Source of the DNA: Diabrotica undecimpunctata
Taxonomy: Eukaryota > Arthropoda > Insecta > Coleoptera > Chrysomelidae
Direction of reading: 5' to 3'
Assembly: GCF_040954645.1 (NCBI RefSeq)
Contig: NC_092805.1
Location: 70,355,186-70,419,185 of the forward strand
DNA length: 64,000 nucleotides
Position 1 is the stretch's first letter. Each line of letters starts with the position of its first letter. The translations under genes were made by a program, and so were the position numbers. A model generated the notes under the pieces. It searched no databases and was not told where the DNA came from. It saw only the letters and a program-made list of their open reading frames with translations. Shown piece after piece: positions 58,682 to 64,000 of the stretch.

Positions 58682-60009
58682 ATGAACATTTCATTTGATT
58701 GCAGATTCGTGGAAAATCGATCAACTTGGAGATAAGTTGTAGTCAGCGAAGACCTACCCAGTGTTGTAGCGCTACGTATTGATAATGATAAAGAGAAAGG
58801 AGAAACAGTGACAAAAAGCAACAAAAATGGACTATGGAGCAAAGCTGCTTCAAAATCTTTGATTGGAGAGGATTTAAATGAAAGTATAAGAAATACAATG
58901 GATGATTGATGGATTCGAGAAACTTGAGACTTGAGAAAGGCACTCTCCGAAACAGTTGTAGTGATAAGATAGAAATAATTTTGTAGAAGTTTTGCTGTTT
59001 TATTGTTAAACAAAATGGAATTAACATACGACATTATATACGCTAAAATAACTAGACAACTTATATGATACGGACATATATGGAGAAAGTTTAATGATAC
59101 AATAATCTACCCAATATTTGTTATGAGTAAAAACGATATGAATAAACAAAATAAAGAAATCCATGGCAAAAGGCAAAAAGAGTAATGATTTAAAAATGAG
59201 AGAGGTATCCTGTGGATAACATGTGCTTAATTAGGAACGAATGGAGATGAAGATCAGAAGACGACAAAGAATGTTTTAAATTGATAAATGTATACAATTT
59301 TTAACAATGTATATTTATAGGTCATTATTAGGGCCAACGCTAATTTTATGTAAAATAACACTTTTCAAGTTGGATCGGTTACAGCACGGTGGAATCAAAT
59401 ACACCCAAAGTTAAAAACTATCGATGTTTATATGAAAGATGAAACCTTATGGCACATGACCGTGCAATCTTGACACCTACACATTATCACATAATTGTGA
59501 ACGGTATATTGTACCTAATTACTAAGAAGTTTGTTATTTTATTCTAAGAATAAGTTTAATAATTTACGGGAGATTTAATGTATTTAAAATTTTACAGGAT
59601 CCGGTATCGTAATAAGAAGTCAAATTTCACTACAACTCCATTAAAACGTGTTAAATTTTACTTTGAATATTCTTTTTGTGAATATAATAAGTAAAAATAC
59701 AGTAAGTTTCATCTTCTTATTGTGCCGTATTCTAATTAAGGTTAGCGATTACTTCTTTAAACGCTTCCCATAAATTATTATAGTTTAAATTTAACTACTT
59801 TATGAAACAAATATTGCACGTCATAAATTGCAGGAATTAAAAAATTACAAAGCTCTCCTGTTTACAGAGTTTCTTTTAATTTTATGTAGTTTATTATAAT
59901 CCTACCGAAGGGCTTCTACTTTCTTAAACTGTTACACGACTACTCTACTAGATGTTAGTACATTTAGGGACTAAATGTTTAAGTGCATATTCATTTTAAC
60001 AAAAAATAA
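58682..60009. other. Unassigned DNA with one dispersed repeat
   Basis: 58,682-59,190: no gene recognised; minus-strand frames near 58,678-59,034 are low-complexity S/L/F-rich and unconvincing. 59,190-59,620 is the repeat shared with 33,985-34,410. 59,620-60,009: nothing seen. Confidence 0.5.
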
Positions 60010-60359
60010 TCTATATATATATAAAAGAAAGTCGTGTTAGTTACACCACTTATAACTCAAGAACGGCAGAACAGATTTGGCTGAAAATTGGTAGAGAGGT
60101 AGCTTAGAGCCAGGAGACGGACATAGGATACTTTTTATCCCGTTCGACAGCGTTCCCGTGTGACTTGACATGAAACGTCAGTCACTATAAAACGTGGTAT
60201 AACAAAAAAGAATCAGACTTGGAATAACAAAACGCAAATGACAGCTATGTAATTGACGTAAAATGACAGCTATGTAATGACGTATGGATGACAATTTGAT
60301 ATTTGTAAGAAATCAATATTAAAACTATTTCTATTAAATAAATAATTAACAAGTGGATT

Positions 60360-60501
60360 GAAGTGAAGTGAAGTTTAATTAATAATGCCGCGACCAAGAC
60401 GATCGAATCTTTCCCGACAAAGGCGTAATTGAAGTGAAGTGAAGTTTAATTAATATTGCCGCGACCAAGACGATCGAATCTTTCCCGACAAAGCCGTAAT
60501 G
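60360..60501 (+). repeat. 71-bp tandem duplication over the Rep start
   Basis: Two adjacent 71-bp units differ at a few bases. The first keeps ATG (60,384-60,386) but reaches a stop after 15 codons; in the second the ATG has become ATT (60,455-60,457). Confidence 0.88.
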
Positions 60502-61047
60502 CAAGAAGAATACAAAATACTGCAAATGAAAGGACTGAAGAAGAACAAGAAATTGCACGTGAACAGCGCCGCGATAGTATGGCTCGACTTCGTGCTTCTC
60601 AATCACGAGAGCAAAGTGAAGCAGCCCGTGAAACAGCTCGGTTGGCAATGCAGAATCGTCGAGCGAACAACAGAAGGCAACAAATAGATAATTTGCGACG
60701 CAGAACAAGATATTTAGCTGATTTGAATCGAGCAGCGTTTCGATACGATTGCAGCAATGATTACAGCTTGCATCCTAGCGTTTTGCATTGGGCAAATGGA
60801 CGTTGTTTGCGAGTATTGTGGTGCATTAAAGTTTTCCGGAGAAACGCCTGGATTATGCTGCCTTAATGGTAAAGTAAAATTGCCAGTGTTGACTCCGCCA
60901 CATGAGCCATTGTATTCATTGCTTTGTGGCGAAACACAAGAATCACGCCACTTTCTTGCAAATACTCGAAAATACAATAGTTGTTTCCAAATGACGTCAT
61001 TTGGGGTAGACATTATCGAAGAAGGAGGATTTAATCCGACATTTAAG
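60456..61047 (+). pseudogene. Helitron Rep, N-terminal exon
   Basis: R/Q/E-rich start (PRPRRSNLSRQSRNARR) without an ATG, then DLNRAAFRYD...DYSLHPSVL. One extra base near 60,786 shifts the frame to 60,757-61,071, where IGQMDVVCEYCGALKFSGE (a CxxC zinc-like motif), YSLLCGETQESRHFLANTRK and FNPTFK follow. These are conserved Helitron N-terminal blocks. Confidence 0.82.
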
Positions 61048-61196
61048 GTATTTATTTTTGTACTTACATAGAATGTAGTTAAAGAATAACTTACTTTATC
61101 TATTGGTATGTATTATATTTGCTAATACTGAACTCTACTCTCCCACAGAAAAAGTGTTTATAACCCAGTTAATACTGTCTGGTTTTTATTTTGTAG
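61048..61196 (+). other. Probable intron 1 in the Helitron gene
   Basis: GTATTT at 61,048 and a T-rich TTTTATTTTGTAG end at 61,196. Removal joins NPTFK to IQGQIHHRIGSLLP in frame, a block that is continuous in other Helitron proteins. Confidence 0.7.
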
Positions 61197-61698
61197 ATAC
61201 AAGGACAGATTCACCATCGAATTGGATCATTACTACCTTTCGAAGATACACAGAATAAATTTTTACAAATATATTTCATGGGCAACATGGAAGAACAACT
61301 TGATCGACGCCTAGGGATCAATGCAGGAGTGAAGCGAGCAATTATTCAAGACTTGCAGTGTCTGCTTCATGAACATCAAGTGTTGGTCAGGTTGTTTAAG
61401 AGTGCTTTAGAGCGCATGCCAAATGATGACTATAAAGTTGTCATCAAAGCTGATAAACGACCATCTGGAACACACGAACGCACATTTAATGCTCCAACAG
61501 TAGACGAAGTTGCCATCCTGATTGTTGGTGAACAATTGGAAAAACGCGATATTGTGCTTACACGTCGCGATACTGGGCAACTGCAACAAATATCTGAAAC
61601 TCATCGATCATATGACGCATTGCAATACCCACTGATGTTTTGGCAAGGAGAAGATGAATATTATTTTAATATTAAAATGATAAATCCATTGAATCTTA
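61197..61698 (+). pseudogene. Helitron Rep, second exon
   Basis: IQGQIHHRIGSLLPFEDTQN, MEEQLDRRLGINAGVKRAI, FKSALERMPNDDYKVVIK and ALQYPLMFWQGEDEYYF: the conserved region ahead of the nickase domain. Open throughout. The end of this exon is duplicated (ATTAAAATGATAAATCCATT at about 61,669 and 61,723). Confidence 0.8.
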
Positions 61699-61818
61699 GT
61701 ATCATATCTTAATATCTTAATATTAAAATGATAAATCCATTGAATCAGTATCTTAATAATGGTTAATGTCTGTATTATTTGTCTTTGAAATGGTTAATTA
61801 TCAAATTTTTAATTTCAG
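61699..61818 (+). other. Possible intron 2 in the Helitron gene
   Basis: GTATCA at 61,699 to TTTTTAATTTCAG at 61,818; joining keeps the frame into EETTKKVSSMN. A donor in the second unit of the duplication is an alternative. Confidence 0.45.
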
Positions 61819-63067
61819 GTGAAGAAACTACAAAGAAAGTTAGCTCAATGAATTGTTATGCATATCGTTTGATGATTCGTAAAAATGCTGACAACTATTT
61901 GCTGCGGTTTCATCGATTGTTTCAGCAGTATTGCGTTGACATGTATGTAAAAATAGAAACGGAACGTTTAACATTTATTAGGTTGAACCAAGCTAAACTG
62001 CGTTCTGAGGAGTACATCCAGTTACTTGATGCAGTTAGTACTGAAGGAAATGCAGCTAATATTGGTCGATTAACTATTCTGCCGGCGACGTACATTGGTA
62101 GCCCACGTCATATGCATGAATATGCACAAGATGCAATGACATATGTTCGTCATTACGGCCGGCCAGATCTCTTTATTACTTTTACCTGTAATCCAAAATG
62201 GATAGAAATTACTCAATTGCTGCTTCCCGGACAAACATCAAATGATAGACACGACATCACAGCACGTATATTCAGGCAAAAAATTCGGTCCCTATTATTA
62301 TTGTTAAACAACGCGTCTTTGGAGATACTCGATGCTGGATGTATTCAATCGAATGGCAAAAGCGAGGCCTGCCGCACGCACACATTCTTATTTGGTTAGT
62401 GGAAAGAATTCAGCCTGACCAAATAGATGATATCATATGTGCCGAGATTCCTGATCATGAAGTCGATCCAGACCTACATGATGTTGTTACTACTAATATG
62501 ATTCATGGACCGTGTGGTGCAATCAATCCCCAATCACCTTGCATGGTCGATGGAAAGTGCTCTAAACGATATTCACGGAAATTAACGGCGGAGACTGTCA
62601 CTGGCAACGATGGGTATCCGCTGTATCGGCGTCGATCACCAGATGACAACGGTCGAACTGTCACAACGAAAGTGAAAAGAATGGATTTCGTTGTCGACAA
62701 CAGTTGGATTGTTCCATATTCGCCACTTATTTCTAAAACGTTCAAGACACATTGCAACGTTGAATACTGCAATTCAGTTAAGTCCATAAAATATATTTGC
62801 AAATATGTCACGAAAGGCAGTGATATGGCGGTTTTTGGATTGCAATCCTCAAATACCAACGATGAAATTTCACGCTATCAAGTTGGTCGTTATGTGAACT
62901 GTAATGAAGCGATTTGGCGTATATTCGCATTTCCAATTCACGAACGTCATCCTACTGTTATACATTTGGCGGTGCATCTGGAGAATGGTCAACGAGTATA
63001 TTTCACGGCTTCGAATGCTACGCAACGTGCTGAAACACCTCCAGCAACTACATTGACCAGTTTTTTT
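61819..63067 (+). pseudogene. Helitron Rep nickase (HUH) domain
   Basis: RPDLFITFTCNPKWIEI is motif 1. After a frame change near 62,300 comes MYSIEWQKRGLPHAHILIWL with the HUH metal site (HAH). KYICKYVTKGSD (about 62,790-62,825) carries the two tyrosines that attack DNA in the Y2 nickase. Catalytic residues are all present; only the frame change breaks it. Confidence 0.87.
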
Positions 63068-63694
63068 TGCAATCTGCCAAAGCGATCAGTTTGCACGAAC
63101 TTTGCTTTACTCGGAGATGCCACGTTATTATACTTGGAATGCTTTATCCAAGAATTTTCAAAGACGGAAGCAAGGTGATGCGGTTCCTGGGTATCCAGAT
63201 GTGCGTTCTACTGATGCTCTTGGTCGTATGTATACAGTTCATCCAAAGAATGATGAATGTTTCTATTTGCGGTTGTTGCTGGTAAATGTGCGTGGGCCAA
63301 CTTCATTTGAGACACTACGAACTGTTAATGGTGTAATATTCCCAACATATCGTGCTGCATGTGAAGAAATGAACTTATTAGAAAACGATACCCATTGGGA
63401 TACGACAATCGCTGAAGCCATTATCTCTGCATCTCCAAGTCAGATACGCACATTATTCGCTATCATAATTTCGACATGTTTTCCATCAAACCCATGTAAC
63501 CTGTGGCACAAATACAAGGATAGTATGTCAGAAGACATTTTACATCAAAGTCGTGTCAGTTCCAGAAATCACGATATTGAGATGGATGAGGAGATACATA
63601 ATCGTGCTTTACTCTTGATCGAAGATATGTGTTACCTCATTTGCGGTAATTTATTAATCAGGTTAGGAATGCCAGCGCCAAATCGTGAAATGCA
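63066..63694 (+). pseudogene. Helitron Rep-helicase connector
   Basis: The frame is lost in the T8 run at about 63,061-63,068 and recovered as LLYSEMPRYYTWNALSKNFQ, VHPKNDECFYLRLLLVNVRG, PTYRAACEEMNLLENDTHW and LLIRLGMPAPNREM, the conserved link between nickase and helicase. It ends where helicase sequence is missing. Confidence 0.85.
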
Positions 63695-64000
63695 AAACAC
63701 TCAGCAATGGCCAAAGTTTTAGCGGCATCGAAAATCATCATCTGGGACGAATGCACAATGGCGCATAAACGTGCATTAGAAGCACTTAACCGAACATTAA
63801 AAGATTTACGCAATGACTCGAGATGTTTTGGAGGAGCAATGATTTTACTGTCTGGTGATTTCCGCCAAATACTGCCAGTAATTCCAAGATCTACGGCTGC
63901 CGATGAAATAAACGCTTGCCTCAAATCGTCAAATCTATGGCGCTATGTGAAGAAACTGCAGCTGACAACAAACATGAGAGTTACATTGCTTAATGATACA
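63695..64000 (+). pseudogene. Helitron PIF1-type helicase, part
   Basis: Resumes as SAMAKVLAASKIIIWDECTM (motif II, Walker B DE), LLSGDFRQILPVIPRSTAAD (motif III) and WRYVKKLQLTTNMRV. The segment with the P-loop (GGTGKT-type, motif I), normally just before, is absent, with a frame change at 63,695. It runs off the window. Confidence 0.85.

Larger units (their letters stand above)
60010..64000 (+). mobile_element. Helitron, 5' part (continues past the window)
   Basis: Starts TCTATATATATATAAAAG, the TC-plus-TATA-rich 5' end of Helitrons, after an A-T insertion context (AATAA|TC). A Rep/helicase gene follows with HUH nickase and helicase motifs. Helitrons move by rolling-circle replication. This copy has several frameshifts and a deletion in the helicase, so it is not autonomous. 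The 3' hairpin and CTRR end lie outside. Confidence 0.88.

Noticed and set aside
58678..59034. Two overlapping minus-strand ORFs
   Set aside because: Biased S/L/F composition in two frames at once is typical of chance in AT-rich DNA.

Overview
This window is a stretch of AT-rich animal, almost certainly insect, nuclear DNA in which I find no convincing single-copy host gene, tRNA or rRNA. Nearly all of the recognisable content is transposable elements, many inserted into one another. The insect assignment rests on the errantivirus-type element with an envelope gene and a tRNA-Ser-type primer site, an LTR element with a tRNA-Lys-type primer site like those of the Osvaldo/Ulysses group, RTE-type and I-superfamily LINEs, and a Helitron with a TC start. 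A large, repeat-rich genome such as a beetle's would fit, but the species cannot be read from this sequence.

Layout. 1-10,445: an I-superfamily LINE split in two by an 8.4-kb LTR retrotransposon (1,133-9,495, AGAT target duplication). That LTR element encodes Gag, protease and integrase in one frame but has no reverse transcriptase or RNase H. 10,445-11,110: CA repeats and a 10-bp minisatellite. 11,340-11,568: a solo copy of part of the next element's LTR, ending in an inverted segment. 11,659-20,796: a second Ty3/gypsy element on the minus strand, with 1.85-kb LTRs, an intact 921-codon pol, a separate protease frame and a damaged gag.

20,797-51,060: a patchwork of old repeats. Two long related copies (20,797-28,350 and 38,412-43,755) each contain an AT tract, a conserved hairpin, antisense LINE reverse transcriptase and a decayed gene of the family with a WSDSCGGQNRN motif (DUF7869-like). 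Each copy lacks segments that the other keeps. Younger RTE-type LINEs were inserted later at 24,861-27,325, 29,845-30,805 (minus) and 47,206-50,110, each flanked by visible target duplications. LINE tails with C-terminal RT or RNase H remnants fill much of the rest.

51,064-58,492: an errantivirus-like endogenous retrovirus on the minus strand with gag, pol and env, LTRs of about 216 bp that are nearly identical, and a CATA target duplication. It carries a gag stop and a pol frameshift. Env is in the same open frame as pol. 60,010-64,000: the 5' part of a Helitron with a Rep/helicase gene, probably two introns, several frameshifts and loss of the helicase P-loop region. It runs off the window.

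The most interesting signals are the RT-less gag-protease-integrase element, the DUF7869-like gene bracketed by candidate terminal inverted repeats, and the pol-env single frame. Junctions between elements are well supported where target duplications are seen; family names below superfamily level are inference.
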